Source: Brevibacterium daeguense (lineage in GTDB: Bacteria; Actinomycetota; Actinomycetes; Actinomycetales; Brevibacteriaceae). Taken from it: 64,000 nt of DNA. The stretch lies in the NCBI RefSeq assembly GCF_021729135.1, contig NZ_JAJTWW010000007.1:1-64000 (forward strand), given 5' to 3'. Of this stretch, positions 19,076 through 28,267 are shown in pieces. The notes beneath the pieces were generated by a model, which saw nothing but the letters and a program-made list of their open reading frames with translations, made no database searches and had not been told where the DNA came from. Each line of letters begins with the position of its first letter. Position 1 is the stretch's first letter. The position numbers and the translations under genes were made by a program.

Positions 19076-19975
19076 GTGACTGTTCACACCAGCACCACAG
19101 CTGACCTCTACCCCACCCGGGTTTCCGGCCCGGGCACGGTCTTCGATCGGAAGGATCCGGTCGTGTACGGCAGCGAAGCCGACGGGCCGATGGCCGCGGT
19201 CGTCCTCCGAGGGTACGAGGACAAGGGCTATCTCACGATCGATCAGCTGATCACCCCGCAGGAGGTGGCCCAGCTCAAGGAAGAACTGGCCCGGCTCTCC
19301 GCCGACCCGAAGATCCGCGAGGACGAGCGGACTGTCATCGAGACGAAGAGCGCCGAGGTGCGCTCGATATTCGAGATTCACAGGGTCAGCGATGTCTTCG
19401 CCCGCATCGCGAACGACCCGCGGGTCGTGGACCGGGCCCGCCAGCTGCTGGGGTCCGATGTCTACATCCACCAGTCGCGGGTGAACTTCAAGCCCGGGTT
19501 CGAAGGCAAGGAGTTCTCCTGGCACTCCGACTTCGAGACCTGGCACGCCGAGGACGGACTACCGCGGATGAGGACCGTGAGCATCTCGATCTCGCTGACC
19601 GACAACTACTCGTACAACGGACCGCTGATGATCATGCCCGGTTCGCACCACAAGTACATCTCCGTCAGCGGTGAGACGCCGGCGGACAACTACCAGAAGT
19701 CGCTGGTCATGCAGGGAGCAGGAACACCCGACAAGGCCACCCTGACGAGATTCGCCGATGAGTACGGCATCGACGTGCTCGAAGGCGAGGCCGGCGGTGC
19801 GGTGATGTTCGATTGCAACTGCATGCATGCCTCCAATGGCAACGTGACGCCCTATCCGCGCTCGAACGTGTTCATCGTCTTCAACAGCGTCGAGAACACC
19901 GCGGTCGAGCCCTTCTCTGCCCCCGGACCGCGCCCGTCCTTCATCGGAGCCCGGGACTTCACCCCTGCAGGCTGA
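19076..19975 (+). CDS. ectD: Ectoine hydroxylase EctD
   Basis: Fe(II)/2-oxoglutarate dioxygenase that hydroxylates ectoine to 5-hydroxyectoine. The 299-residue product has the iron ligands His150 and Asp152 in FSWHSDFETWH and His251 in CMHASNGN, as well as the EctD signature around residues 131-160. GTG 19076 is preceded by AAAGGAG. It is separated from ectC by a hairpin and followed by a strong terminator, so it is probably read through from ectABC or from an unrecognized promoter in the 93-bp gap. Confidence 0.96.
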   Translation: MTVHTSTTADLYPTRVSGPGTVFDRKDPVVYGSEADGPMAAVVLRGYEDKGYLTIDQLITPQEVAQLKEELARLSADPKIREDERTVIETKSAEVRSIFEIHRVSDVFARIANDPRVVDRARQLLGSDVYIHQSRVNFKPGFEGKEFSWHSDFETWHAEDGLPRMRTVSISISLTDNYSYNGPLMIMPGSHHKYISVSGETPADNYQKSLVMQGAGTPDKATLTRFADEYGIDVLEGEAGGAVMFDCNCMHASNGNVTPYPRSNVFIVFNSVENTAVEPFSAPGPRPSFIGARDFTPAG

Positions 19976-20027
19976 CCCTGGGGCTCCCGCACCCGGAAGC
20001 TCTCAGAAGCCGCGAACAAGCCGGTTC

Positions 20028-20071
20028 GGCCCCGCCTCGCAGCACGTGCTGCGAGGCGGGGCCTGTCTTTT
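20028..20071 (+). terminator. Strong intrinsic terminator after ectD
   Basis: A perfect 36-nt palindrome at 20028-20063, followed by TGTCTTTT. It closes the ectD transcript, so the second ectB needs its own promoter. Confidence 0.85.
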
Positions 20072-20336
20072 CCGGACCGCGCGAGCGGACGCTCCCGCGC
20101 GGAAACCCGCAGACTTCGAACAGCGCCGGCTGGATAACCACATGCTTCGGAGCGCACCCCGCACCGCGCCCGATCGTCCTCCTAGACTCGATTTCACCTG
20201 CTGAGACCACAAGCGGTCACTGCAGACGCTCCCGGTTCACGCGCTGCCACACCGACGTGCGACACCTGATGGAATCGGGCACGAGACCGATTGCCGGCAG
20301 CCGGCAGGTCGGCGATCAAGAAGGGACACGCCACAC
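20072..20336 (+). promoter_or_regulatory. Intergenic region with presumed promoter of the second ectB
   Basis: About 265 bp without a gene. TAGACT at 20183-20188 is the best -10-like element; no convincing -35 was found. A GAAGGGA ribosome binding site lies before ATG 20337. The isolation by the upstream terminator is what implies a promoter here. Confidence 0.35.
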
Positions 20337-21608
20337 ATGAACGACGTCTTCGAGACCTTGGAATCCGAGGTCCGTGCCTACCCTCGCTCCTGGCCCGCAG
20401 AATTCGCGAAGTCGTCCGGAGCGATCCAGACCACGACGGATGGGAAGGAGTACCTCGACTTCTTCTCCGGTGCCGGTGCTCTGAACTACGGCCACAACAA
20501 CCCGGTCGTGATCGCGCCGCTGATCGAATACCTGCAGTCCGGGGGTGTGCTCCATTCGCTCGACATGAAGACACCCGCGAAGCGGAGGTTCCTGGAGACC
20601 TTCGAGCGGCTCATCCTCCGTCCCCGCGGTCTGGACTACAAGGTGATGTTCCCGGGACCGACTGGGACGAACACCGTGGAGGCCGCGCTCAAGCTCGCTC
20701 GGAAGGTCACCGGCCGGCATCATATCCTGTCATTCACCAACGGCTTCCACGGCATGACGCTGGGCTCGCTGTCGGTGACGGGCAACTCGATGAAGCGCAG
20801 AGGCGCGGGCGTACCCCTGACGAACACCTCGGTCATCCCCTATGACGAGTACCTCGACAGCGCGATGTCCGACCTGGTCTGGCTCGAGCGGGCGCTGCAG
20901 GACTCCGGTTCGGGTATCGACACCCCGGCCGCAGTCATCGTCGAGACCGTGCAGGGCGAAGGCGGGCTGCGGGCGGCTCGCGCCGAGTGGCTGCGGCGCC
21001 TCGAGCAGCTGTGCCATCGCTACGAGATCCTTCTCATCGTCGACGACGTGCAGGCCGGATGCGGACGGACCGGGACCTTCTTCAGCTTCGAGGACGCCGG
21101 AATCGTTCCGGACATCGTGTGCCTGTCGAAGTCGATCTCCGGCTCGGGTCTGCCGATGGCGTTGACGCTGTTCAAACCGGAGCACGATGTGTGGTCCCCC
21201 GGGGAGCACAACGGCACCTTCCGCGGCAACAACCCGGCATTCGTCACCGCGACGGCGGCGCTGGAGCACTACTGGGCCGACGACGAGTTCCAGAACGAGC
21301 TGCGCGACACCATCGCCGCGCTCCACAGCCGGCTCGAGGAGATCGCCCAGAGCGTGGAGGGCTCATGTGTGCGCGGCCGCGGGCTGCTCGCCGGCCTGCT
21401 GTTCGAGGACGCCGAGCACGCCACGCGGATCGCCGCTGAGGCCTATGCTCGGGGCCTGCTGGTCGAGACCTCCGGGCCTTCGGATGAAGTCGTCAAGATC
21501 ATGCCGCCGCTGACGATCTCCTCGGCAGAGCTCGAGCGTGGTCTCGACATCCTCACCGAAGCGGTGCGGCAGGTCGTCCGGTCCCCGGAGCTGGCGGCCG
21601 ACGCCTGA
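20337..21608 (+). CDS. ectB2: Diaminobutyrate-2-oxoglutarate transaminase EctB (copy 2)
   Basis: A second complete EctB of 423 residues. By manual comparison about 67 positions differ from copy 1 (roughly 84% identical). The [30 protein letters not shown] and LSKSISGSG (PLP lysine) motifs are all intact, so it should be active. Substitutions cluster around residues 160-205 and 300-370. It lies beyond the ectD terminator with its own ribosome binding site. A paralog within a single ect locus is unusual; it may raise flux or respond to different conditions. Confidence 0.95.
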   Translation: MNDVFETLESEVRAYPRSWPAEFAKSSGAIQTTTDGKEYLDFFSGAGALNYGHNNPVVIAPLIEYLQSGGVLHSLDMKTPAKRRFLETFERLILRPRGLDYKVMFPGPTGTNTVEAALKLARKVTGRHHILSFTNGFHGMTLGSLSVTGNSMKRRGAGVPLTNTSVIPYDEYLDSAMSDLVWLERALQDSGSGIDTPAAVIVETVQGEGGLRAARAEWLRRLEQLCHRYEILLIVDDVQAGCGRTGTFFSFEDAGIVPDIVCLSKSISGSGLPMALTLFKPEHDVWSPGEHNGTFRGNNPAFVTATAALEHYWADDEFQNELRDTIAALHSRLEEIAQSVEGSCVRGRGLLAGLLFEDAEHATRIAAEAYARGLLVETSGPSDEVVKIMPPLTISSAELERGLDILTEAVRQVVRSPELAADA

Positions 21609-21689
21609 CAGTGACGCGCGCCGGATTCGCCTCGCAGCGCCGGCGCGCGCTCAGTCCTCCGGGCAGCATTTCGAGGGATCAGCACCGGC

Positions 21690-21702
21690 TATCCTGGGCC
21701 GA
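21690..21702 (+). promoter_or_regulatory. -10 box and leaderless start of the endonuclease V-like gene
   Basis: TATCCT (21690-21695), then 6 nt and ATG 21702. No Shine-Dalgarno is present. Confidence 0.5.
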
Positions 21703-22142
21703 TGCGCATCTGGTCCCTGCACCCGTCCTACCTCGACCGCCAGGGACTGACGGCCTGCTGGCGCGAATCCCTGCTGGCCCAGGCGGTTCTGCTGGAGCGG
21801 ACCCGCGGTTACCGCAGTCATCCGCAGCTGACCCGCTTCCGGGCCCTGCCGGACCCGGCCGGCGGCATCGGCGCCTATCTCGCGGGCATTGCCGACGAGG
21901 CGCAGCGGCGCGGGTATTCCTTCAATCGGTCCCTCGTCGAGCGATCGGACCCCGCGGCCCGCCTCACCGTCCCCATCGGCCAGGCGGAGTTCGAGTGGGG
22001 CCACCTGATGGCGAAGCTGCGTGTCCGCAGCCCGGAGCAGGCCGTGGCTCTCTCCCGGAGAGGCCAGGACGCCGGCCCGCCTCTGCTGCATCCGATGATG
22101 CTCGCGGTCGACGGGCCCGTCGCGGACTGGGAGCGGCCGTAG
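21702..22142 (+). CDS. Pyrimidine dimer DNA glycosylase/endonuclease V family protein
   Basis: A 146-residue member of the T4 endonuclease V family, which excises UV-induced pyrimidine dimers. The N terminus MRIWSLHPSYLDRQGL, then WRESLLAQAVL and the RGYRSHPQLTRF segment match the bacterial branch of this family. Glu22 in WRES aligns with the catalytic Glu23 of the phage enzyme. The phage nucleophile is the amino group of Thr2; here residue 2 is Arg, as in other bacterial relatives I recall, so activity on dimers is not certain. It overlaps nothing and converges on the TIGR01777 gene. Confidence 0.82.
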   Translation: MRIWSLHPSYLDRQGLTACWRESLLAQAVLLERTRGYRSHPQLTRFRALPDPAGGIGAYLAGIADEAQRRGYSFNRSLVERSDPAARLTVPIGQAEFEWGHLMAKLRVRSPEQAVALSRRGQDAGPPLLHPMMLAVDGPVADWERP

Positions 22143-22152
22143 GCGGGGGCGG

Positions 22153-23628
22153 TCATTCCGGAACGATTCCGGTGGTGCTGAAGCCTGCGGTGGCCGCCAG
22201 CGCCTGCGGCAGGTCCGCGTAGCGGAAGCGGTACCCCGCTGCCTGCAACCGCGCCGGCGCAACCCGCAGATCGGCCTGTGCGAGCTCCTCGGCCGCCTGC
22301 TTGCCCAGCAGCACGGCAGGTCCGATGTCGGGCACCGACAGGGCGGCGGGCCGATGTGCGAGGCGCCCGAGCACCGCCGCGAACTCCCGCTGCCGCACGG
22401 GACCGGGCGCAACAGCGTTCACCGGCCCGGTGAGCTCCGCGTCAACGGCGACCCGGGCGTAGATCCGGGCGATGTCATCCAGCGAGATCCATGACAGCCA
22501 CTGCCGTCCCGAGCCGAGCGGACCGCCCAGTCCGGCGAGGTACAGCGGCAGCTGCAGCCGGAGGAACCCGGACAGCGACGTGAGGACGACTCCCGTCCGG
22601 ACCGACACCCAGCGCACCCCGAGGTCGGCGGCGCGAGATGCCTCGCTCTCCCAACGCGCGCACACCTCGGCGAGGAACCCGTCACCCGACTCCGCCTGCT
22701 CGGTCAGGGTCTCGTCGCCGCGGCTGCTTCCGTACGCGTTGATCCCGGACGCGCAGATGAAGGCCCGAGGCCTGTCCTGGGGCGGCAGTTCGGCCATGGC
22801 GAGGACGAGCAGCCGGGTGCTGTCCACGCGGGAGCTGAGGATCCTGTCCTTCGCGGCCGGGGTGAACCGGGTGGCGATCGGAACACCGCCGAGGTGGATG
22901 ACCACGTCCGCCCACGCCACCTCGTCCGGCCGGAGGTATCCGCGACCGGGATCCCAGGACACCTCATCCGTGCGCCGGGCGCGCCGTCTCACCAGCCGTC
23001 GCACCTCGTGGCCGGCGGTGGACAGCAGCGCGGCGACCTGCCGGCCGATGGTCCCCGACGCGCCGGCGATGAGGATGCTGAGACTTTCGGGTCCGCCGAC
23101 CTCGCGCAGATGCTGCTGGTAGTCGAGGTCGGCGGCCAGTCGATCGTTGCGCGCCAGGAAGGTGGCCTGAAGGGTGGGCTCCATGAGCGCACGTTCGATC
23201 CCGAGCAGGCCGGATGCCGCTGCGGGCAGCAGCCGGTAGTCGATGTCGTCAGTGATCAGGCACGCATTCCCGGAGTCCGATTCCCCTGATCCCTGCCCGG
23301 CTGCACCGGCGTCCGGACCCGCTGCGGCGAAGGTGTGCGTGTGCTCCCAGGACCGGAGCGGTCCGCGCACCATCCGGTCGACGAAGGAATGCTCGCTCGG
23401 CCCGGCCGCGTGCTCGGATACGAAAGGCACTCGGAGGACGCCGTGACTGCCGGGCAGCGAGGTGCGAAGATGCGCTCGGGCACCCGGCGCCAGCGGCGGG
23501 TGGGCCTCAGCGACCACCTCCTGCGCCCACTCGGGGCTCAGCCTGGTCAGAGCTCCGGGCCTCTGGTGCCAGGAGAAGACTTCAGCGAGCGGGTGGGCCA
23601 CGACTGCCGAGTGCGAGAAATGCGCCAT
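22153..23628 (-). CDS. SRPBCC-TIGR01777 NAD(P)-binding epimerase-like protein
   Basis: A 491-residue fusion. Residues 1-150 form an SRPBCC/START-like lipid-binding domain (MAHFSHSAVVAHPLAEVFSW). The rest is an extended short-chain dehydrogenase of the TIGR01777 (YfcH/SulA-like) group, with the cofactor loop ILIAGASGTIGRQVAALL near residue 185 and the terminal DUF1731-like segment. No substrate is known for this family. I chose ATG 23628, preceded by GGAAGAG, over a TTG at 23670 that overlaps the upstream stop. It probably forms a two-gene unit with the preceding luciferase-like gene. Confidence 0.85.
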   Translation of the reverse strand: MAHFSHSAVVAHPLAEVFSWHQRPGALTRLSPEWAQEVVAEAHPPLAPGARAHLRTSLPGSHGVLRVPFVSEHAAGPSEHSFVDRMVRGPLRSWEHTHTFAAAGPDAGAAGQGSGESDSGNACLITDDIDYRLLPAAASGLLGIERALMEPTLQATFLARNDRLAADLDYQQHLREVGGPESLSILIAGASGTIGRQVAALLSTAGHEVRRLVRRRARRTDEVSWDPGRGYLRPDEVAWADVVIHLGGVPIATRFTPAAKDRILSSRVDSTRLLVLAMAELPPQDRPRAFICASGINAYGSSRGDETLTEQAESGDGFLAEVCARWESEASRAADLGVRWVSVRTGVVLTSLSGFLRLQLPLYLAGLGGPLGSGRQWLSWISLDDIARIYARVAVDAELTGPVNAVAPGPVRQREFAAVLGRLAHRPAALSVPDIGPAVLLGKQAAEELAQADLRVAPARLQAAGYRFRYADLPQALAATAGFSTTGIVPE

Positions 23629-23666
23629 GTGCAGACTCTTCCAGATTCTGGTCCGAGATTCAGCAG

Positions 23667-24659
23667 TCAATCGCTGAGCGCGGCGATGAGCAGCTCGTCC
23701 GATCTCGCCTGCGCCTCGACGTCGAACATGCCTCCTGTGGCCAGCAGCTCATCAGCGCCGGTGAACTCGATCAGCGCCTCCAGTTCGGCGCGGACCTCAG
23801 CGGGACTCCCTGCGATGCCGGTCTCCAGGTGGTCCCCGAGCCGCCTGTCCTGGCGGTCGGTCCTCTTCAGCTCGCGTACCTGCTGAGCGCTTTGCAGCGG
23901 CGGGAACTCCCCGGTGGAGCGTGATGCGACCAGCGCCCACGCCTCGGGCAGAAGCAGCTCGCGAGCCTCCTGTCGCGAATCCGCCACCGCGATGTTGGCG
24001 GCGACCATGACGAACGGTCTTTCGGCGAACGGCGATGGGCGGAACTCCCGACGGTACCGTGCGATCCCCGGATGCTCGTCCCGGTCTGCTCGGCTGAACA
24101 GGCTCGGGCCGCCGAGCACGACACCCAGTCCCGCCTGCGCCGCGCGGTCCAGCCCGCGACCCGTGGCGAGCAGGTAGACCGGAGTCGCCGCCCGGTTCTG
24201 CGGACGAGCGGAGACAGCGGCCTCACCGCGCAGGTAGCCGAGCAGCTCGCTGAGATCGTCCGGAAACCGCTCGGCGGCATCGGCGTCCTGGCGGAGCGCC
24301 GCCCGCACCGCGGCCGTGAAGCCGAGGGAACGACCCAGACCGAGGTCGATCCGACCGGGATGGAGGGCCTCCAATGTCGCCGCCTGCTCCGCGACGACGA
24401 TCGGCTGGTGGGCCGGGAGCATCACTCCCCCGGATCCCACGCGGATGCTCGTCGTGCGAGCGGCGACTGAGGCCATGAGCACCGTGGGCGCCGAACCGAC
24501 GATGCCGGGTACCCCGTGGTGCTCGGCGACCCAGAATCGGTGGAAGCCCAGCCTCTCCGCATGCTGGGCGCGGGCGATCACCCGGCGGAGCGCGCGGAAT
24601 TCCGATTCACCCGTGCGGGAGTTGGCGCGATCGAGGACGGACACGGGGAGCACAGTCAT
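23667..24659 (-). CDS. LLM class flavin-dependent oxidoreductase (MsnO8-like)
   Basis: A 330-residue TIM-barrel flavoprotein of the bacterial luciferase-like superfamily. The N terminus LPVSVLDRANSRTG, HRFWVAEHHGVPGIVGSAPTVL-type sequence near residues 45-65, SGGVMLPAHQP and ALHPGRIDLGLGRS are characteristic of the MsnO8-type subgroup. The substrate is unknown. It is transcribed away from the AAA/VWA pair and upstream of the TIGR01777 gene. The context does not identify a pathway. Confidence 0.88.
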   Translation of the reverse strand: MTVLPVSVLDRANSRTGESEFRALRRVIARAQHAERLGFHRFWVAEHHGVPGIVGSAPTVLMASVAARTTSIRVGSGGVMLPAHQPIVVAEQAATLEALHPGRIDLGLGRSLGFTAAVRAALRQDADAAERFPDDLSELLGYLRGEAAVSARPQNRAATPVYLLATGRGLDRAAQAGLGVVLGGPSLFSRADRDEHPGIARYRREFRPSPFAERPFVMVAANIAVADSRQEARELLLPEAWALVASRSTGEFPPLQSAQQVRELKRTDRQDRRLGDHLETGIAGSPAEVRAELEALIEFTGADELLATGGMFDVEAQARSDELLIAALSD

Positions 24660-24721
24660 ATCAGGGGCAACGGTGCCGCCGGACGCAATATTTCCCTGTT
24701 CCAGCCGCCGGTGTTCCGGTC

Positions 24722-24734
24722 TACGATGGCTGTG
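24722..24734 (+). promoter_or_regulatory. -10 box and leaderless start of the AAA/VWA operon
   Basis: TACGAT (24722-24727), then 6 nt and GTG 24734. Confidence 0.55.
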
Positions 24735-26173
24735 TGAGTGATCTGCCTCTCATCAGCACGCTGGGAGAGCTCCGCGCGGCGGGGCACGTCTACCGGGATC
24801 TGCGCCACGAGATCCGGGAGAACCTGCTCTCCCTCCTCGCCGCGGGCGAAAATCCCTGGCCGGGCCTGCACGGCTTCGAGACCACGGTCGTGCCGCAGCT
24901 GGAGCGCGCGCTGATCGCCGGCCACGACGTGGTGCTGCTCGGTGAGCGAGGACAGGGCAAGAGCCGGCTGCTGCGGACACTGTCCGGTCTGCTCGACGAG
25001 TGGACACCGGTGATATCCGGATCGGAGCTCAATGAGCACCCGTTCGCCCCGATCACGGAGGCATCCCGGGATCGGCTGCGTGCCGAGGGCGACGGGCTGC
25101 CGATCAGCTGGCGGCACCGCTCCGAGCGCTATGTCGAGAAGCTCGCGACCCCGGATACCTCGGTGGCCGACCTGATCGGCGACGTCGACCCGATCCGGGT
25201 GGCCGAGGGGCGACGGCTGTCGGATCCGGAGACGATCCACTACGGCCTGGTCCCGCGCTCCAATCGCGGCATCATCGCAATCAACGAGCTGCCCGACCTC
25301 GCCGAGCGGATCCAGGTTGCGATGCTCAACATCATGGAGGAGCGCGACATCCAGATCCGCGGCTACGTGCTGCGGCTGCCCCTCGACGTCCTGGTGGTCG
25401 CCACGGCGAACCCTGAGGACTACACCAACCGAGGGCGCATCATCACGCCCCTCAAGGACCGGTTCGGCGCCGAGGTGCGCACCCACTATCCCAGGGAGCT
25501 GGCCGCGGAGGTCGCGGTGATCGAGCAGGAGGCCTACCTGGTCGCCGACGTTCCGCCCGTCCTGCTGGAGATCATCGCCCGCTTCACCCGCAGCCTGCGA
25601 GAATCCGCCGCCGTCAATCAGAGCTCAGGGGTGTCTGCGCGATTCGCGATCGCCGGTGCGGAGACAGTCGCGGCCTCGGCGCTGCGACGCGCAACGCTGT
25701 ACGGCGAGGACACACCGGTCGCCCGCCCTGTCGACCTCGACTCCGCTCTCGACGTGCTCGGCGGGAAGGTCGAGTTCGAGCCCGGCGAGGAGGGGCGCGA
25801 GCGCGACATCCTCGTCCACCTGCTGCGGCGCGCCACGGCCGAGGCGGTGCGCACCCGTTTCCGGGGCCTGGACTTCGAACCGCTCGTCAGCGCCCTCGAC
25901 GGGCACACGGTGATCACCACGGGCGCGGAGACTCCCGCGCGAGATCTCCTGGCGGACCTGCCGGAGCTCCCCGTGCGGGTCGGCGAAGGGCTGGTCCACC
26001 ACGATGATCCGGCCGCCGGGCAGGTGCAGACCCTCTACGACCAGATCTGCGCTCGGCTGAGCGCGGGATCCGAGGGCCGTCGGGCCGGAGCCATCGAGCT
26101 CGCCCTCGAAGGCCTGTACCTCGCACGGCGGATCTCCAAGGAGTCCGCCGACGGGGACACCGTCTACGGATAG
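24734..26173 (+). CDS. MoxR/ChlI-like AAA+ ATPase paired with a VWA protein
   Basis: The 479-residue AAA+ protein resembles magnesium-chelatase subunit I and MoxR-type chaperones. Walker A is LLGERGQGKSRLL (about 73-85). The Walker B position reads GIIAINELPDL (about 177-187), with Asn where Asp is usual. Sensor 1 is VVATANPEDYTNRGR. It probably works with the VWA protein that starts 6 nt after its stop, as RavA-ViaA or MoxR-VWA pairs do to remodel or insert cofactors in client complexes. No chelatase pathway genes are nearby, so magnesium chelation is unlikely. The client is unknown. Confidence 0.9.
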   Translation: MSDLPLISTLGELRAAGHVYRDLRHEIRENLLSLLAAGENPWPGLHGFETTVVPQLERALIAGHDVVLLGERGQGKSRLLRTLSGLLDEWTPVISGSELNEHPFAPITEASRDRLRAEGDGLPISWRHRSERYVEKLATPDTSVADLIGDVDPIRVAEGRRLSDPETIHYGLVPRSNRGIIAINELPDLAERIQVAMLNIMEERDIQIRGYVLRLPLDVLVVATANPEDYTNRGRIITPLKDRFGAEVRTHYPRELAAEVAVIEQEAYLVADVPPVLLEIIARFTRSLRESAAVNQSSGVSARFAIAGAETVAASALRRATLYGEDTPVARPVDLDSALDVLGGKVEFEPGEEGRERDILVHLLRRATAEAVRTRFRGLDFEPLVSALDGHTVITTGAETPARDLLADLPELPVRVGEGLVHHDDPAAGQVQTLYDQICARLSAGSEGRRAGAIELALEGLYLARRISKESADGDTVYG

Positions 26174-26179
26174 GAGGCG

Positions 26180-28183
26180 ATGATGCCGCCGCGCCGCCGT
26201 TCCACCCGCTACGGGAAGTACATCGGAGGACCGGACCCGCTCGCCCCGCCGGTCGACCTGGGCGAGGCCCTGGACGCCGTCGCCGAGGACGTCATGGCCG
26301 GCTACTCTCCCGAGCATGCGCTGCGCGAATACCTCCGCAAAGGCGGGTCCGACCGCGAAGGGCTCGACGACCTGGCCGGGCGCGTGCAGCGGCGCAGGCA
26401 GGAGCTGATGTCGCGGCACAGTCTTGACTCGACGCTGGAGGAGATCAGACGTCTTCTGGACACCGCCGTGACCGAGGAGCGCAAGCAGCTGGCACGCGAC
26501 ATCCGGATGGACGACACCGACCGGGCGTTCCGGGAGATGCTGCTGGAGAATCTCCCCGACTCGACGCCGGCCGCGCTGCGCGAGCTGGAGAACTACGACT
26601 GGCAGTCCACGACCGCGCGAGAAGCCGCGGAGCGGATCCAGGACCTGCTCGGCCGAGAGATGCTCGACCAGCGCTTCGAGGGGATGAAGGAAGCGCTTGA
26701 GAACGCCACCGACGCGGACCGCGCGGCGGCGCAGGAGATGCTCCGTGCGCTCAACGAGCTGCTCGACAAGCACCGGCGCGGGCAGGCCACGCAGGCCGAC
26801 TTCGAGGAATTCATGGCCGCCTTCGGGCAGTACTTCCCGGGGAACCCGCGCACCATCGACGAGCTCATCGAATCGCTGGCCGAGCGGGCCGCCGCGATGA
26901 GCCGGATGCTGAACTCCATGACTCCCGAGCAGCGCGAGGAGCTCATGCAGCTGTCGGCCCAGGCCTTCGGCTCGCCGGAGCTCATGGAGCAGCTCGATCG
27001 ACTGGACGAGAACCTCCAGGCCCTGCGGCCCGGCGAGGACTGGACCGGTGAGGAGGGCGAGGGAAGCGGACAGGGGCTCGGCCTGGCCGCGCTGTCGGAC
27101 ATCGCCGAACTCGATGCCCTCGCCGAGCAGCTGGCCCAGACGTACAGCGGATCCAGTCTCGACGACATCGACCTGGAGGCCCTCGCGCGGCAGCTGGGCC
27201 CCTCGGCCGCGGTCTCGGCGCAGGCGCTGTCGGAGATCGAACAGGCTCTGCGGAGGGACGGATATCTGACCCGAGCCCCGGACGGCGAGCTGCGGCTGTC
27301 GCCCCAGGCGATCCGGCGCCTCGGCAAGTCGCTGCTCGAGGACGCCGCCCGGCAGCTGTCCGGCCGGCACGGTCAGCGCGACACCAGGAACATCGGCACC
27401 AGCGGCGAAGCCACCGGCGCGACCAGAGAATGGCAGTTCGGTGACCTCGAGCCGTGGGACGTCTCCCGCAGCGTCGCCAACGCGGTCCACCGGACCGTCG
27501 CCGAAGGCGGGGACGCGAGCCGGGGAGTGCGGCTCCAGGTGGGCGACATCGAGGTCGTGGAGACCGAGGCGCGCACCCAGGCGGCGGTGGCCCTGCTGGC
27601 CGACACCTCGTTCTCGATGGCGGCCGAGGGGCGCTGGCTGCCGATGAAGCGGATGGCGCTCGCGCTCCATCACCTGGTGTCCACCCGGTTCCGCGGCGAT
27701 GCGCTGGAGCTGATCACCTTCAGTCGGCTGGCGCAGACGGTGGACATCGCCGAGCTGACCGCACTGCCGTCCATTCGCGAGCAGGGCACCAATCTCCACC
27801 ATGCGCTGATCCTCGCCAACCGCTTCTTCCGCCGCCACCCGACGATGCAGCCGGTGCTGCTGGTGGTCACCGACGGTGAGCCCACGGCCCACCTGCTGCC
27901 CGACGGCCAGTCGTGGTTCTGGTACCCGCCGGACGCGGAGACCCTCGAGGCGACTGTCACCGAGCTGGACCGGGTCGCCCGGCGCGGCACGAAGGTCACC
28001 TTCTTCCGCCTCGGCGATGAACCCGGCCTGGCACGATTCCTGGATGCGCTGGCGCGGCGGGCGGATGCGCGGGTCGTCGCCCCGGATCCGTCCGACCTCG
28101 CGCCTGCCGTCGTCAGCGAGTACTTGGCGGGGCATGGCCGGAAGGGCCGGGCCGGGGCCGGCGAGACGGAGGATCTGCTCTGA
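26180..28183 (+). CDS. VWA domain-containing protein (partner of the AAA+ ATPase)
   Basis: A 667-residue soluble protein. Residues 1-430 are long, acidic and helical. Residues about 468-655 form a von Willebrand A domain with an intact metal-ion-dependent adhesion site: DTSFS (near 475), the threonine of GTNLHHAL (near 535) and VTDGEPT (near 563). There is no signal peptide or transmembrane segment, so it acts in the cytosol. TAGGAGG precedes tandem ATG codons. It is the obligate-looking partner of the preceding ATPase, with the VWA protein likely acting as substrate adaptor. The following 84 bp hold no gene. Confidence 0.9.
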   Translation: MMPPRRRSTRYGKYIGGPDPLAPPVDLGEALDAVAEDVMAGYSPEHALREYLRKGGSDREGLDDLAGRVQRRRQELMSRHSLDSTLEEIRRLLDTAVTEERKQLARDIRMDDTDRAFREMLLENLPDSTPAALRELENYDWQSTTAREAAERIQDLLGREMLDQRFEGMKEALENATDADRAAAQEMLRALNELLDKHRRGQATQADFEEFMAAFGQYFPGNPRTIDELIESLAERAAAMSRMLNSMTPEQREELMQLSAQAFGSPELMEQLDRLDENLQALRPGEDWTGEEGEGSGQGLGLAALSDIAELDALAEQLAQTYSGSSLDDIDLEALARQLGPSAAVSAQALSEIEQALRRDGYLTRAPDGELRLSPQAIRRLGKSLLEDAARQLSGRHGQRDTRNIGTSGEATGATREWQFGDLEPWDVSRSVANAVHRTVAEGGDASRGVRLQVGDIEVVETEARTQAAVALLADTSFSMAAEGRWLPMKRMALALHHLVSTRFRGDALELITFSRLAQTVDIAELTALPSIREQGTNLHHALILANRFFRRHPTMQPVLLVVTDGEPTAHLLPDGQSWFWYPPDAETLEATVTELDRVARRGTKVTFFRLGDEPGLARFLDALARRADARVVAPDPSDLAPAVVSEYLAGHGRKGRAGAGETEDLL

Positions 28184-28267
28184 CCGGTGCCCCCGCATCG
28201 AGCTCGGGCCGGGAGCTCACCTCGCCTGCCGGAGCACCCCCGGGTCGGCAGCTGCTCAGATCGGCAG

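Noticed and set aside
24734..28183. Considered as a magnesium or cobalt chelatase operon
   Set aside because: No ChlH/CobN large subunit or tetrapyrrole genes are nearby, and the VWA protein differs from ChlD/CobT in having a long N-terminal helical region.
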